A stretch of 64,000 nt of DNA. Origin: Pseudanabaena yagii GIHE-NHR1. Its GTDB lineage: Bacteria; Cyanobacteriota; Cyanobacteriia; Pseudanabaenales; Pseudanabaenaceae. Below, in pieces: positions 1-8,965 of the stretch; the stretch's first letter is position 1; the number at the start of each line of letters is the position of its first letter. The notes under the pieces were generated by a model, which searched no databases, was not told the DNA's origin, and was given only the letters and a program-made list of their open reading frames with translations. A program made the position numbers and the translations under genes. Where the stretch lies: positions 2,476,001 through 2,540,000 of the forward strand of contig NZ_JAAVJL010000001.1 of assembly GCF_012863495.1 (NCBI RefSeq), in the 5' to 3' direction.

Positions 1-26
1 TGACTTTTATGATTCAAGGTTTGGAG

Positions 27-374
27 TTAGATCTCCCTCCCAACAGTAGTTAATTTTTCATAATGAGAATTGCTGGGGAGGGGGGGTGCTACACAAACCC
101 TCTCCCAATGCCCAAAAGTAAAAGCCTTGTGTAGTAAGGCTTTTACTTTTGAGATTTTAAAATTTGAAAGCTTAACCCGAACTGACGTTATTATAGATTG
201 ACGGTCTACGTCTAACCTTACAGACTCTCTATCAAGGGCAGCAATCATCCACTGGGGTAAATTGATAGAAACAGACTGAGTTTCTAAAGCAGGGCGTTTT
301 AATGTAGATAGATCGAACAAATCTAAAACATCTTCACCATCATCAAACTTTTTATCTAACTCTTCAGCTTTCAT
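27..374 (-). pseudogene. BrnA/CopG-type antitoxin gene with C-terminus replaced by MITE sequence
   Basis: The first ~62 residues look like a BrnA/CopG-type antitoxin: an acidic N-terminus (EELDKKFDDGEDVLDLFDLS), then a ribbon-helix-helix-like stretch (SVSINLPQWMIAALDRES, VDRQSII). Family members normally continue after RQSII with a short tail such as KVWLAERL. Here the reading frame instead runs into a MITE-like element (about 68-190) that encodes the remaining ~50 residues, which match nothing I know. The gene is therefore a chimera: the DNA-binding part may survive while the normal end is lost. It lies 9 bases after the stop of the HicB-like gene and looks co-transcribed with it. No toxin gene is visible next to it. 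Calling it a pseudogene is an inference; the tailed protein could still be made. Confidence 0.7.
68..190. mobile_element. MITE-like element, family A, copy 1
   Basis: This stretch matches copies at 6748-6896 and 20201-20331. Shared parts are the hairpin AAAAGTAAAAGCCTT...AAGGCTTTTACTTTT and the terminal AACCCGAACTGACGTTA at 174-190. A second, degenerate G-rich/C-rich hairpin lies at about 75-112. The right end is clear; the left end is degraded and its position is approximate. The element sits inside the 3' part of an antitoxin gene. There is no coding capacity of its own. Confidence 0.75.
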
Positions 375-383
375 ATAAATTGG

Positions 384-605
384 CTAAGCTAGTTGCAATA
401 CTTGAGGTGATGGCAAGGGTTTACCCGTTGCTTCGTAGTCTTCGATTAAAAGTTCTAATACCTCCTCTGCATTAGCGATCGCCTCTGCATAAGTATCTCC
501 ATGCGTAAAGTATCGCTGCAAGTCATTGGAAAACTCAGGTAATTCCACCAGATAACAGTTGTCTTCATCTGACCAAACAAGATTAACGCGATACTTATAT
601 TTCAT
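384..605 (-). CDS. HicB-like antitoxin (orphan)
   Basis: The 73-residue protein has the partly degraded RNase H-like fold of HicB antitoxins: the start YKYRVNLVWSDEDNCYLVELPEF, then a conserved GDTYAEAIANAEEVLELLIEDY block and a closing GKPLPSP. In classical pairs such a protein neutralises the small mRNA interferase HicA. No HicA-like gene lies on either side. There is no room for the C-terminal DNA-binding domain found in longer HicB proteins. The start ATG overlaps the end of the upstream 48-residue gene by 11 bases, and the next antitoxin-like gene follows after 9 bases, so all three are probably one transcript. Confidence 0.8.
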   Translation of the reverse strand: MKYKYRVNLVWSDEDNCYLVELPEFSNDLQRYFTHGDTYAEAIANAEEVLELLIEDYEATGKPLPSPQVLQLA

Positions 606-741
606 AATTTAAGCTCTTAGCTTCACTGCGATTAGCAAAACGATTGGGCTTAGCCTTCTGATAATTAAAGCTATATTCAGGCAAAAGCTCATCATCAGAA
701 TTTAGTTGATTCTCAAAAGCATTGCTGCTCATAGTTTTCAT
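595..741 (-). CDS. small antitoxin-like protein, probably truncated
   Basis: This 48-residue frame starts at ATG 741 (an alternative in-frame ATG is at 732) and stops inside the start of the HicB-like gene. Its core DDELLPEYSFNYQKAKPNRFA resembles the N-terminal region of small cyanobacterial antitoxins that carry an LPEYDF-type motif followed by a basic stretch. Those proteins are usually longer, about 75-90 residues, so this one appears shortened and lacks the expected C-terminal half. The 11-base overlap with the next gene suggests translational coupling. Assignment as an antitoxin remnant rests on motif recall only; it could also be an unrelated small protein. Confidence 0.5.
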   Translation of the reverse strand: MKTMSSNAFENQLNSDDELLPEYSFNYQKAKPNRFANRSEAKSLNYEI

Positions 742-784
742 GCTCTTTTCTAGCGGCTAAACGGGCGCTAATAATCCGAATGAG

Positions 785-812
785 AAAACAAGGGGCGCAA
801 GCCCCTTGTTTT
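785..812. terminator. bidirectional palindrome downstream of gltB
   Basis: Perfect 12-bp stem (AAAACAAGGGGC paired with its complement) around a GCAA loop. It lies 8 bases past the gltB stop with T-rich flanks on both strands, as expected for an intrinsic terminator. Confidence 0.75.
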
Positions 813-819
813 TTGCTAT

Positions 820-3800
820 TTAGCTGCCACCGATGCGAGCGACATCGCGAGAGTTGGCTTCAAAGGCGGCGTTGAGGGCATCATCACCACTCAGACCATC
901 TTCTAAGGCTTCCTTAATCGCTTGCAATACCCGCTTGTAATCCTTGGGCATTACCTTCACAAATTTAGGAACACTCGCATTCCAATCAGCGAGAACCTTC
1001 GCCCCCTTAGCGCTTTCTGTATAGTCAACGTGCTGCTGAATCAACTGCTTCAGATCCTTGATTTCTTCGGGATCTTCGAGTTTCTCTAAGCCGACCATAG
1101 AAGTATTGCAACGGGTTGCAAAATCGCCCGATTCATCGAGAATGTAGGCAACACCTCCACTCATACCTGCGGCGAAGTTCCGTCCTGTTAAACCGAGAAC
1201 GACGACTTTTCCGCCAGTCATATATTCGCAACCGTGATCGCCGATGCCTTCGACTACGGTATTTACGCCAGAGTTCCGCACCGCAAAGCGTTCGCCAGCG
1301 ATACCGCGAATGTAGACTTCGCCACTGGTTGCACCGTAGAGAGCGACGTTACCTGCGATGATATTCTCTTCAGCGACAAAGGTAGAAGATTTGTGGGGAT
1401 AGAGAATGATCTTACCGCCGCTCAGTCCTTTACCGAGATAGTCATTGGTATCGCCTTCCAGTTCAAGGGTGACACCTGATGGAACAAATGCACCGAAGCT
1501 TTGACCAGCCGTGCCTTGGAAATGCAGATGTACGGTGTCATCGGGCAATCCTTCCCAATGGCGCTTGGTGATTTCGTTGCCGAGGATGGTTCCGACAGCG
1601 CGATTGATGTTCTTGATGGGAACTGTGGCGTGAACAGGCTCACCATCAACGATCGCCGCTTGACATAAATCTAACAACACCGTCATATCAAGGGACTTAT
1701 CTAAACCGTGATCCTGTGGAATTTGGGCATAGCGTCCGACATCTTCACCGACTTCGGGCTGATAGAGAATCTTGGAGAAGTCTAAGCCTTTCGCTTTCCA
1801 ATGTTCCACTGCTTGCTTGGCTTCGAGGACATCAGTGCGACCAACCATTTCATCGAGAGTGCGGAAGCCTAACTGTGCCATCAGTTCACGCACTTCTTGA
1901 GAGATGAAGGTCATGAAGTTGACGGTGTGGGCAGGATCGCCTGTGAACTTCTCGCGCAATTGAGGGTCTTGAGTGGCAACTCCGACGGGGCAGGTGTTGA
2001 GATGGCAGACGCGCATCATGATACAGCCAAGGGTGACGAGGGGAGCCGTAGCAAAGCCAAACTCTTCAGCACCAAGTAAAGCGGCGATGACAACATCACG
2101 ACCTGTTTTCATTTGTCCATCGGTTTCCACAACGATGCGGCTGCGGAGGTTGTTGAGAACGAGGGTTTGGTGGGTTTCTGCAAGTCCGAGTTCCCAAGGC
2201 AAGCCAGCGTGCTTGATCGAGGTTTGGGGAGATGCGCCAGTGCCGCCATCGTAGCCAGATATCAGCACGACATCAGCATGGGCTTTGGAAACCCCTGCGG
2301 CGATCGTGCCGACACCGACTTCCGAAACCAGCTTGACGCTGATGCGGGCGGCGCGATTGGCATTTTTGAGGTCATGAATCAACTCAGCGAGGTCTTCGAT
2401 GGAGTAGATGTCATGGTGAGGAGGTGGCGAAATTAAGCCCACACCGGGGGTGGAGTGGCGCACTTTGGCAATCCAAGGATAGACTTTCTTTCCAGGAAGT
2501 TGCCCGCCTTCCCCCGGTTTTGCGCCTTGTGCCATTTTGATTTGAATCTCTTTGGCTTGGGACAGATAGAGGCTAGTTACACCGAAACGTCCAGAGGCAA
2601 CCTGTTTGATGGCACTATTTTTGGAATCACCTTGCTCGTTTGTCCATGTGTAGCGATCGGGATCTTCGCCACCTTCGCCTGTGTTGGACTTGCCACCGAT
2701 GCGATTCATGGCGATCGCTAAAGCTTCATGGGCTTCCTTAGAAATGGAACCGTAGCTCATCGCGCCAGTTTTGAATCGGCGGAGAATGCTTTCAATGGGT
2801 TCTACTTCCTCAAGGGGAATCGATTCGCGAGATTTGAAATCGAGCAAACCACGGAGGGTGAAATGCTGTTGATTCTGTTCATTGACAAGGGCAGAGTATT
2901 TCTTAAACTGCTCGTAATTGCCTTCACGCACGGCCTTTTGCAAAGCATGGATGGTTTCAGGGCTGAACAAGTGGGCTTCACCTTCCTTGCGCCATTGGTA
3001 TTCGCCGCCGACATCGAGAGTATTACCACTAGCGGGACGATCGGGGAAAGCATGGGTATGACGCGCGATCGCTTCTTTGGCGATTACTTCCAAATTAGCT
3101 CCTTCAATGCGGGAGGCTGTCCAAGTGAAATATTGCTTGATCACCTCTTGATTCAAGCCAACGGCTTCAAAGATTTGAGCGCCGCGATAGCTTTGGATCG
3201 TGGAAATACCAATTTTAGAAGCGACTTTTGTTACTCCCTTAGTTGCCGACTTGATGTAGTTCTTGACCGCAGTTTTGTAATCGACATTTACGAGCAAGCC
3301 TTGCTTGATCATGTCGTTGATACTTTCAAAGGCGAGGTAAGGATTGATTGCGCCGCAACCGTAGCCAATTAAGAGGGCGAAGTGATGCACTTCTCTAGGT
3401 TCACCAGATTCGAGGACTAAGCCGACTCTGGTTCTTGTGCCTGTGCGGATGAGATGGTGATGTAACCCTGATACCGCCAATAATGCTGGAATTGGCGCAT
3501 GGTCAGGATTTACACCCCGATCGCTTAAAATCAAAATATTCACACCATCAGCGATCGCTTGATCAGCCTTAGCACAAATTTCGGCGATAGTTGACTCTAA
3601 TCCAGATACACCAGATTTAGGATCGAACAAAGTCGAAAGAGTGACGGATTTAAAATCACCTTCGTTAATATGCTTCAACTTCGCCAGTTCCCCATCGCTG
3701 AGAATGGGAGTTTTTAACTCAATCAAGTGACAGCTTTCTGGTTCAGGTTTTAATAAATTCCGTTCTGCACCAATTGTCGTCTCTGCGGAAGTAATAATCT

Positions 3801-5412
3801 CTTCACGAATGGAGTCAATTGGTGGATTGGTTACCTGTGCAAATAACTGTTGAAAATAATCGTAGAGAAGTTTAGAACGATTGGAAAGAACTGCTAAAGG
3901 AGCATCATTTCCCATCGCACCCACAGCTTCCACGCCATCACGCGCCATTGGGGTTAACAGCAAGCGCAAATCTTCAAAGGAATAACCGAAAGCCATTTGA
4001 CGCTGTGTGAGGGGAATCGCTTCTGGTTCGGAGACTTCTGCATCCTTGAGACTGGCGATTTCCACCATATGCTGATTAATCCACTCACGGTAGGGATGCT
4101 CAGTTGCAATTTGATGCTTGATCTCTTCATCAGCAACAATCCGACCTTCCTGCATATTCACCAAAAACATCCGTCCAGGTTGCAAGCGCCCCTTGGATTC
4201 GATGCGTTCAGGTTCAATTTGTAATACCCCTGCTTCCGAGGCGAAGATAACTAGATCATCCTTGGTGACGTAGTAGCGCGAAGGACGTAAACCATTACGA
4301 TCCAAGACTGCGCCGATCATTGTGCCATCGGTGAAGGCGATCGAAGCAGGACCATCCCAAGGTTCCATCAAACAGGAATGATATTCATAAAATGCCTTCT
4401 TCTCATCACTCATGGACTCATGGGCAGTCCAAGGCTCAGGAATCATCATCATCACAGCGTGAGGCAGTGATCGCCCTGCCAAAGTCAGTAATTCCAAAGC
4501 ATTATCAAAAATTGTGGAGTCACTACCATCAACATTAATGACAGGCTTGATCTTCGCAATGTCATCACCAAACAGATCTGACTCAAACATCGATTGACGA
4601 GCAATCATCCAGTTAATATTGCCGCGCAATGTGTTGATTTCACCATTGTGGGCAATGTAGCGATAAGGGTGCGATCGCTCCCAACTGGGGAAAGTATTGG
4701 TGCTAAAGCGGGAGTGAACTAAAGCCAGAGCGCTCTCTATATCGGGATCATGCAAATCATGGGCGTAATACTGCCCAACTTGCGCCGTCATCAACATCCC
4801 CTTATAGACAATCGTGCGACAGGAAAGGCTAGCTGGATACCAATAGGGATCGATATTTGCTGCGCGAATTGCTGTATGAGCAAGCTTACGCAGCACAAAT
4901 AATTTGCGATCAAATGCGAGATCATCTACAAGATCAGACGATCGCTGAATGAATACCTGTTGCATGAATGGCTCACTGGACTGAGCTGTTGCTCCCAAAG
5001 ACGAATTATCGGTGGGTACATCGCGCCAACCGAGAACCTTTAAACCTTCTGCTTCTACCAACTTCTCGAAGGTTTTTCTTCCATTTTGCCTTGCTTCAAG
5101 ATTGGGAGAAGCATAAACCATCCCTACGCCATATTGTCCTGCCTCAGGCAAGATAATATTTGCGGTGGCTGCCACTTTTGCTAGAAATTTATGGGGAAGC
5201 TGTAACAAAATCCCCGCACCATCACCTGTATTCGTCTCACAGCCACAAGCACCACGGTGTTCCAAGTTTTCCAGAATTGTTAGCCCCTGCTCAACGATCG
5301 CATGGGACTTTTGCCCTGACTTATGTACGATAAAGCCAACTCCACAAGCATCATGTTCAAACTGTGGATCGTACAAACCTTGTTTTACTGGGAGTGCGTT
5401 GCTATTCATCAT
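820..5412 (-). CDS. gltB: glutamate synthase large subunit, probably ferredoxin-dependent
   Basis: GOGAT makes two glutamates from 2-oxoglutarate and glutamine and is the second half of ammonium assimilation. At 1530 residues it has the full-length layout. The N-terminal glutaminase domain starts at Cys23 in the motif DACGVGF, which implies removal of a 22-residue propeptide. A central linking domain and the FMN-binding synthase domain ([24 protein letters not shown]) follow. The 3Fe-4S cysteines lie near residues 1129-1140 ([15 protein letters not shown]), and the C-terminal Gly-rich beta-helix ends the protein. There is no gltD-type NAD(P)H subunit nearby, which fits a ferredoxin-dependent enzyme (glsF/gltS in other cyanobacteria), but I did not prove the ferredoxin loop. 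The gene stands alone between two palindromes. Confidence 0.95.
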   Translation of the reverse strand: MMNSNALPVKQGLYDPQFEHDACGVGFIVHKSGQKSHAIVEQGLTILENLEHRGACGCETNTGDGAGILLQLPHKFLAKVAATANIILPEAGQYGVGMVYASPNLEARQNGRKTFEKLVEAEGLKVLGWRDVPTDNSSLGATAQSSEPFMQQVFIQRSSDLVDDLAFDRKLFVLRKLAHTAIRAANIDPYWYPASLSCRTIVYKGMLMTAQVGQYYAHDLHDPDIESALALVHSRFSTNTFPSWERSHPYRYIAHNGEINTLRGNINWMIARQSMFESDLFGDDIAKIKPVINVDGSDSTIFDNALELLTLAGRSLPHAVMMMIPEPWTAHESMSDEKKAFYEYHSCLMEPWDGPASIAFTDGTMIGAVLDRNGLRPSRYYVTKDDLVIFASEAGVLQIEPERIESKGRLQPGRMFLVNMQEGRIVADEEIKHQIATEHPYREWINQHMVEIASLKDAEVSEPEAIPLTQRQMAFGYSFEDLRLLLTPMARDGVEAVGAMGNDAPLAVLSNRSKLLYDYFQQLFAQVTNPPIDSIREEIITSAETTIGAERNLLKPEPESCHLIELKTPILSDGELAKLKHINEGDFKSVTLSTLFDPKSGVSGLESTIAEICAKADQAIADGVNILILSDRGVNPDHAPIPALLAVSGLHHHLIRTGTRTRVGLVLESGEPREVHHFALLIGYGCGAINPYLAFESINDMIKQGLLVNVDYKTAVKNYIKSATKGVTKVASKIGISTIQSYRGAQIFEAVGLNQEVIKQYFTWTASRIEGANLEVIAKEAIARHTHAFPDRPASGNTLDVGGEYQWRKEGEAHLFSPETIHALQKAVREGNYEQFKKYSALVNEQNQQHFTLRGLLDFKSRESIPLEEVEPIESILRRFKTGAMSYGSISKEAHEALAIAMNRIGGKSNTGEGGEDPDRYTWTNEQGDSKNSAIKQVASGRFGVTSLYLSQAKEIQIKMAQGAKPGEGGQLPGKKVYPWIAKVRHSTPGVGLISPPPHHDIYSIEDLAELIHDLKNANRAARISVKLVSEVGVGTIAAGVSKAHADVVLISGYDGGTGASPQTSIKHAGLPWELGLAETHQTLVLNNLRSRIVVETDGQMKTGRDVVIAALLGAEEFGFATAPLVTLGCIMMRVCHLNTCPVGVATQDPQLREKFTGDPAHTVNFMTFISQEVRELMAQLGFRTLDEMVGRTDVLEAKQAVEHWKAKGLDFSKILYQPEVGEDVGRYAQIPQDHGLDKSLDMTVLLDLCQAAIVDGEPVHATVPIKNINRAVGTILGNEITKRHWEGLPDDTVHLHFQGTAGQSFGAFVPSGVTLELEGDTNDYLGKGLSGGKIILYPHKSSTFVAEENIIAGNVALYGATSGEVYIRGIAGERFAVRNSGVNTVVEGIGDHGCEYMTGGKVVVLGLTGRNFAAGMSGGVAYILDESGDFATRCNTSMVGLEKLEDPEEIKDLKQLIQQHVDYTESAKGAKVLADWNASVPKFVKVMPKDYKRVLQAIKEALEDGLSGDDALNAAFEANSRDVARIGGS

Positions 5413-5553
5413 GGACTACAAAGGGTGTGGTATCTAAAAGGATTATGTAAGCTGGGACGTAATTAAAAGGTTACGCGGGCTACATTAGGATTGTACTCAT
5501 AAATCTATATCTTAGGTAAGATGTCTTCAAAAAATGATATACCTGTAGCCAGA

Positions 5554-5604
5554 ACATAAACCTCAATAGAGAGTTACACTGCAACTCTCTATTGAGGTTT
5601 ATGT
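5554..5604. repeat. long palindrome between gltB and uracil-DNA glycosylase gene
   Basis: Perfect 22-bp arms (ACATAAACCTCAATAGAGAGTT and its complement) enclose a 7-base loop. It lies in the divergent interval between two 5' ends, so it is not an obvious terminator. I see no other element in 5413-5689. Confidence 0.8.
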
Positions 5605-5689
5605 CCCAATCTAGCTAACTACAGCTATACCCCTTCAATTGGTATAAGATATTAGCAAGAAGTACTGATTTGGGGCGCAAATCCTATCT

Positions 5690-6460
5690 ATGCCTGAGAA
5701 AGAACAAATGAGCCTGTTCGATTTGACTCCATCGGAAGTTCCGATCACAGAACTCCCTAAGGCTGATGGTGTCGCTGAGGCTCTACCAACCAAAACTGCG
5801 CGTTCTTCTAAAAATATTGCTACTGCTGCCATTGCTGCTGTACCTGTAAATGAGCAATTTGCTAGCCTCGATGATCTAAAAGTAGCCGCCTGTAACTGTC
5901 AGAAATGCCCCCTTGCCCCAACTCGTACTAATGTGGTCGTCGAAAGAGGCGATCGCAATGCCAAAATCTTGATCATTGGTGAAGCCCCAGGAGAACAAGA
6001 AGATTTATCAGGGCTACCCTTTGTTGGCAAGTCAGGACAGCTTTTAGACAAAATTTTAGAATCCGTAGGTTTTGACACCAGCAAAGATGTCTATGTTTGC
6101 AACACCGTCAAATGTCGCCCTCCTAATAATCGTGTCCCCACCGAAGTCGAAACAACTACCTGCAAACCCTATTTATTAGAACAAATTCGCCTCGTCGATC
6201 CCAAAATCATTTTGCTCACAGGTGCAACCTCTCTGAAATCAATCCTTGGTGAAAAATTAGGCATTACCAAAGTTCGCGGTAAATGGTATGAGTGGGAAGG
6301 TCGCCTAGTAATGCCCATATTTCACCCCTCCTATTTATTACGCAACCAAAGTCGTGAGCAGGGCAGTCCCAAGTGGCTAACATGGCAAGATATAAAAGCA
6401 ATTAAAGCCAAATATTTAGAAATAATAGGTACAAACCCAGTTGATGATGAGGAATTTTAG
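5690..6460 (+). CDS. family 4 uracil-DNA glycosylase
   Basis: The enzyme removes uracil from DNA to start base excision repair. Motif 1 is GEAPGEQED (residues 97-105, followed by GLPFVGKSG) and motif 2 is HPSYLLR (212-218); both are typical of the family 4/5 Fe-S glycosylases. Cys70, Cys73, Cys142 and Cys158 fit the expected four-cysteine [4Fe-4S] pattern. The first ~55 residues are a low-complexity, probably disordered extension not needed for the fold. ATG 5690 is used; ATG 5708 is a second in-frame option. The stop overlaps the GTG start of the DUF2288 gene by one base, so the two are co-transcribed. Confidence 0.92.
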   Translation: MPEKEQMSLFDLTPSEVPITELPKADGVAEALPTKTARSSKNIATAAIAAVPVNEQFASLDDLKVAACNCQKCPLAPTRTNVVVERGDRNAKILIIGEAPGEQEDLSGLPFVGKSGQLLDKILESVGFDTSKDVYVCNTVKCRPPNNRVPTEVETTTCKPYLLEQIRLVDPKIILLTGATSLKSILGEKLGITKVRGKWYEWEGRLVMPIFHPSYLLRNQSREQGSPKWLTWQDIKAIKAKYLEIIGTNPVDDEEF

Positions 6461-6750
6461 TGAGTAATGTAAGAGCTGATTTAGCGGAGATGGTGGATGT
6501 GGCGCTGTGGGAATGGTTATCTCCCCATGCCGCTAGAGCAAGGGTAATTTTAGTTGGGGCAAATCTGGATCTCGTCGATGTGGGTGTTGCGTTAACTGAG
6601 GACAATACGCAGTTAGTCCAGTCATGGATCGAGGATGGCTGGTTGCGTCATCCTACTGCCGAGGAGCTAAGTGCTTGGAATGCAAACAAGGAAAAAGAAT
6701 TTACGAGTCTTGTCATTCCACCATTTGTATTAGCCAAGCTTAATTTCTAA
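6460..6750 (+). CDS. DUF2288 family protein
   Basis: This 96-residue soluble protein matches the DUF2288 pattern: RADLAEMVDVALWEWLSPHA, then VDVGVALTEDNTQLVQSWIEDG and LSAWN near the C-terminus. No function is known for the family. Translation starts at GTG 6460, which overlaps the TAG stop of the uracil-DNA glycosylase by one base. The TAA stop at 6748-6750 is formed by the first bases of a MITE-like element, so the element marks the exact 3' end of the gene. Confidence 0.85.
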   Translation: MSNVRADLAEMVDVALWEWLSPHAARARVILVGANLDLVDVGVALTEDNTQLVQSWIEDGWLRHPTAEELSAWNANKEKEFTSLVIPPFVLAKLNF

Positions 6751-6896
6751 CGTCAGTTCGGGTTAAGCTGGCAAATTTTAAAAATTCAAAAGTAAAAGCC
6801 TTGCGTAGCAAGGCTTTTACTTTTGGGCTTTGAGAGAGGCTTTGCTACGCAAAGCCTCTCTCAAAGCCCGTTTCAAATTATCCCGAACTCGCGTTA
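6748..6896. mobile_element. MITE-like element, family A, copy 2 (most complete)
   Basis: A 149-bp non-coding element with near-perfect terminal inverted repeats: TAACGTCAGTTCGGGTTAAG at the left, and CCCGAACTCGCGTTA at the right. Both ends are bounded by TA, which fits the TA target duplication of IS630/Tc1-mariner-type transposases (an inference). Inside are two strong hairpins with GCGTAGC or GCTACGC apexes. It starts exactly at the DUF2288 stop codon. No matching transposase is in the window. Confidence 0.85.
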
Positions 6897-6930
6897 ATTT
6901 CTAGTAAAACGGGCTTCTTTTCATCCCTTT

Positions 6931-6989
6931 TTACTGTGAATAAAAAAGGAGACCAGTTATTAACTGGTCTCCTTTTTTATTCACAGTAA
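6931..6989. terminator. 29-bp perfect palindrome, terminator-like
   Basis: The arms are perfectly complementary over 29 bases around one central T. Each arm holds an AAAAAAGGAGACCAGTTA core, giving GC-rich pairing followed by a T-run on both strands. It follows the DUF2288/MITE block and precedes a second palindrome by one base. Confidence 0.75.
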
Positions 6990-6990
6990 C

Positions 6991-7045
6991 CAAAGAAAAA
7001 AGCCTAGGTTACTTTCCCTGTTTCGTTCCTAGGCTTTTTTCTTTG
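6991..7045. terminator. second terminator-like palindrome
   Basis: 18-bp arms (CAAAGAAAAAAGCCTAGG and its complement) enclose a 19-base loop. With the preceding palindrome it forms a tandem block. The rest of the 7046-7295 gap upstream of thiD has no motif I recognise apart from two GCGATCGC octamers; I saw no TPP-riboswitch signature. Confidence 0.65.
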
Positions 7046-7295
7046 TTCGCTCCTCACACCTCTATACTATACATCCCTTGCCTAGAAATGTCTACTAGAT
7101 CTTTGTAAAAAACTAGATATTTTCATACGCCTTTTGGCTGATATTTTAGTTTTGCAGCGATCGCTACCCATCTAGAGGAGGCGAAAAGTCTTGATGTAAT
7201 TAGCGATCGCTACTCAAACAACCCCATCACAAGATGATCTCGTATAGTTAATATCGAGCTTAAAATAATTTGCTAATCCCATCCAACTTCAAATT

Positions 7296-8117
7296 ATGAC
7301 AATTTTCAACAGTTCACAAGTACCGATCGCGATGACGATCGCTGGTTCGGATAGTGGTGGGGGTGCAGGGATACAGGCAGACCTACGCACCTTTGCCTTT
7401 CATTGCGTGCATGGGGCGAGTGTACTCACTTGCATCACTGCCCAAAATACACAGGGTGTAACGCGAGTGGATGCCATGTCACCCGAAGCCGTAACAGCGC
7501 AATTTGAAGCGGTGATGATTGATATGCGAGTGGGGGCAATCAAAACGGGGATGCTGCTCAATCAAGAGATTATTAAAACCGTTGCCAAGAAACTAGTTGC
7601 CTTTGGCTGTGGAAATGTGGTGGTCGATCCAGTGATGGTGTCACGGGCGGGAGCACAATTATTAGATGATGATGCGGTGAAAACGATCCGTGAGCAGTTA
7701 ATTCCCCTTGCGGCGATCACTACACCTAATCGCTATGAAGCCCAAATTCTCGCAGACATGGAAATTCATACTCTGGAGGATATGCAAACAGCGGCTCAGA
7801 AAATTTATAAATTAGGGGCGCGATCGGTTCTCGTCAAGGGTGGTGGCTTCACCAACGAACTGAAGGGTATTGATGTGTGGTTTGATGGCGATCGCCTAGA
7901 GGTCTTACAGACAGAAGTAATTGATACGCCGCATACTCATGGGACTGGCTGTACTTTGTCCGCCGCGATCGCGGCAAATTTGGCTTTGGGAAAACCACAC
8001 TTTCAAGCAGTTCAAGATGCAAAGAACTATGTTACTGAAGCTTTGAAATATTCTTTAGCGATCGGGCAGGGACAGGGGCCAGTTGGACATTTCTATCCGT
8101 TACTTAATCGTGGGTAG
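7296..8117 (+). CDS. thiD: hydroxymethylpyrimidine/phosphomethylpyrimidine kinase
   Basis: ThiD phosphorylates HMP and HMP-phosphate to HMP diphosphate, the pyrimidine half of thiamine. The ribokinase-like fold is evident: the substrate-binding start TIAGSDSGGGAGIQADLRTF, then TAQNTQGV, DPVMVSRAG and LVKGGG. The catalytic anion-hole motif HGTGCTLSAAIAANLALG comes near the C-terminus and carries the conserved Cys. Length 273 is usual for a stand-alone ThiD with no ThiE fusion. It is a single gene followed by a MITE-like element of family B. Confidence 0.95.
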   Translation: MTIFNSSQVPIAMTIAGSDSGGGAGIQADLRTFAFHCVHGASVLTCITAQNTQGVTRVDAMSPEAVTAQFEAVMIDMRVGAIKTGMLLNQEIIKTVAKKLVAFGCGNVVVDPVMVSRAGAQLLDDDAVKTIREQLIPLAAITTPNRYEAQILADMEIHTLEDMQTAAQKIYKLGARSVLVKGGGFTNELKGIDVWFDGDRLEVLQTEVIDTPHTHGTGCTLSAAIAANLALGKPHFQAVQDAKNYVTEALKYSLAIGQGQGPVGHFYPLLNRG

Positions 8118-8137
8118 TACGAGGCATCAACCATGAT

Positions 8138-8256
8138 TAAGGGACTTGCTATTAATTTAAAGTACATGTGGCTTCGACTCCGCTCAGCCAACGTTAGCTG
8201 AGCGAAGTCGAAGCTAGATAACTTTGGTGGGACATTTTTTATCCGCAAGAGCCTAA
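8138..8256. mobile_element. MITE-like element, family B, copy 1
   Basis: About 119 bp that aligns nearly end to end with the reverse complement of 47888-48006. It starts TAAGGGACTTGCTATTAA and ends CAAGAGCCTAA, imperfect terminal inverted repeats. The centre is a strong palindrome at 8171-8214 (GCTTCGACT...AGTCGAAGC, one mismatch region). Its right end covers the TAG stop (8253-8255) of the minus-strand oxygenase-like gene. It has no coding capacity. Confidence 0.75.
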
Positions 8257-8855
8257 GTTCGATAGGTCATGCTGATATTAAAACTGATACATAGCCGATC
8301 TTCATCGCTGAGATTAGCTTCTACTCCATGATTTAGCCAACTTGGGAAAATAATCATCGTACCTTCCGTTGCCTTATAAGTAATCTTTTGGATTGTCCAA
8401 GGAGTTAGTTCAGTAATATTTGGCATAAATATATGTGCCACATCACGCGGATCGCGAAAGAAAATCCCGCCACAGTTTTCCGCAGCCTTCACGTAATAGA
8501 CTCCACTCAATACGGAGTTAGGATGGTTATGAACGAAATTGGACGCGAACTTGGGATTGATAATTGCCCAGCAGTTAGTGACAATCATCGTGAATCTTGT
8601 TAAGTCAAAGCCAACCTCTGTCCCCGCTTCTATTCCATTGGTGACAGCAATTTTAATAACCTCTTGAAATGCTGGATGTTGATTGAGATAGTCTTTGCTA
8701 TGCCATCCTAGAGAGTTTGACCAGTTAACACCTTGGCTATCTTTCTCCCTTTCCGCATAAATTGCTGGAAGTAACTTTTGATTTAGCTCTTCGTGATTTG
8801 GTACTTCAAAGTGCCAAATCGGTGTAGGAAACCAGTCATCGCGTTTTACAGTCAT
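8253..8855 (-). CDS. putative 2OG-Fe(II) oxygenase (PF13759-like)
   Basis: The 200-residue protein has the TIGR02466/PF13759 pattern. It begins FPTPIWHFEVPN, then has GWHSKDYLNQHPAF, then WAIINPKFASNFVHNHPNS-LSGVYYV with clustered histidines. It ends with IIFPSWLNHGVEAN, holding a distal His, and RLCISFNI. These positions fit the double-stranded beta-helix iron ligands of the 2OG-dioxygenase fold. The substrate is unknown; homologues occur widely in cyanobacteria and marine phages. It is a stand-alone gene whose stop codon lies within a family B MITE-like element. Confidence 0.82.
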   Translation of the reverse strand: MTVKRDDWFPTPIWHFEVPNHEELNQKLLPAIYAEREKDSQGVNWSNSLGWHSKDYLNQHPAFQEVIKIAVTNGIEAGTEVGFDLTRFTMIVTNCWAIINPKFASNFVHNHPNSVLSGVYYVKAAENCGGIFFRDPRDVAHIFMPNITELTPWTIQKITYKATEGTMIIFPSWLNHGVEANLSDEDRLCISFNISMTYRT

Positions 8856-8965
8856 TATTTACCAATTTTAGCTTGAACTTATATATAGTAGGGGATTCGG
8901 CTAATAGCTTGAAATATTCTTAACTTCTATAGAATCGCTAGTAAAGTGACATCAATTTGTAATAA

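Noticed and set aside
2728-3372. 214-codon plus-strand reading frame inside gltB
   Set aside because: It is the antisense shadow of a highly conserved gene; it has no domain or ribosome-binding site.
5413-5689. NtcA binding site (GTA-N8-TAC) for gltB
   Set aside because: No match with the right spacing and position was found.
7046-7295. TPP riboswitch upstream of thiD
   Set aside because: I looked for the CTGAGA and ACCTGA-type conserved segments and found none.
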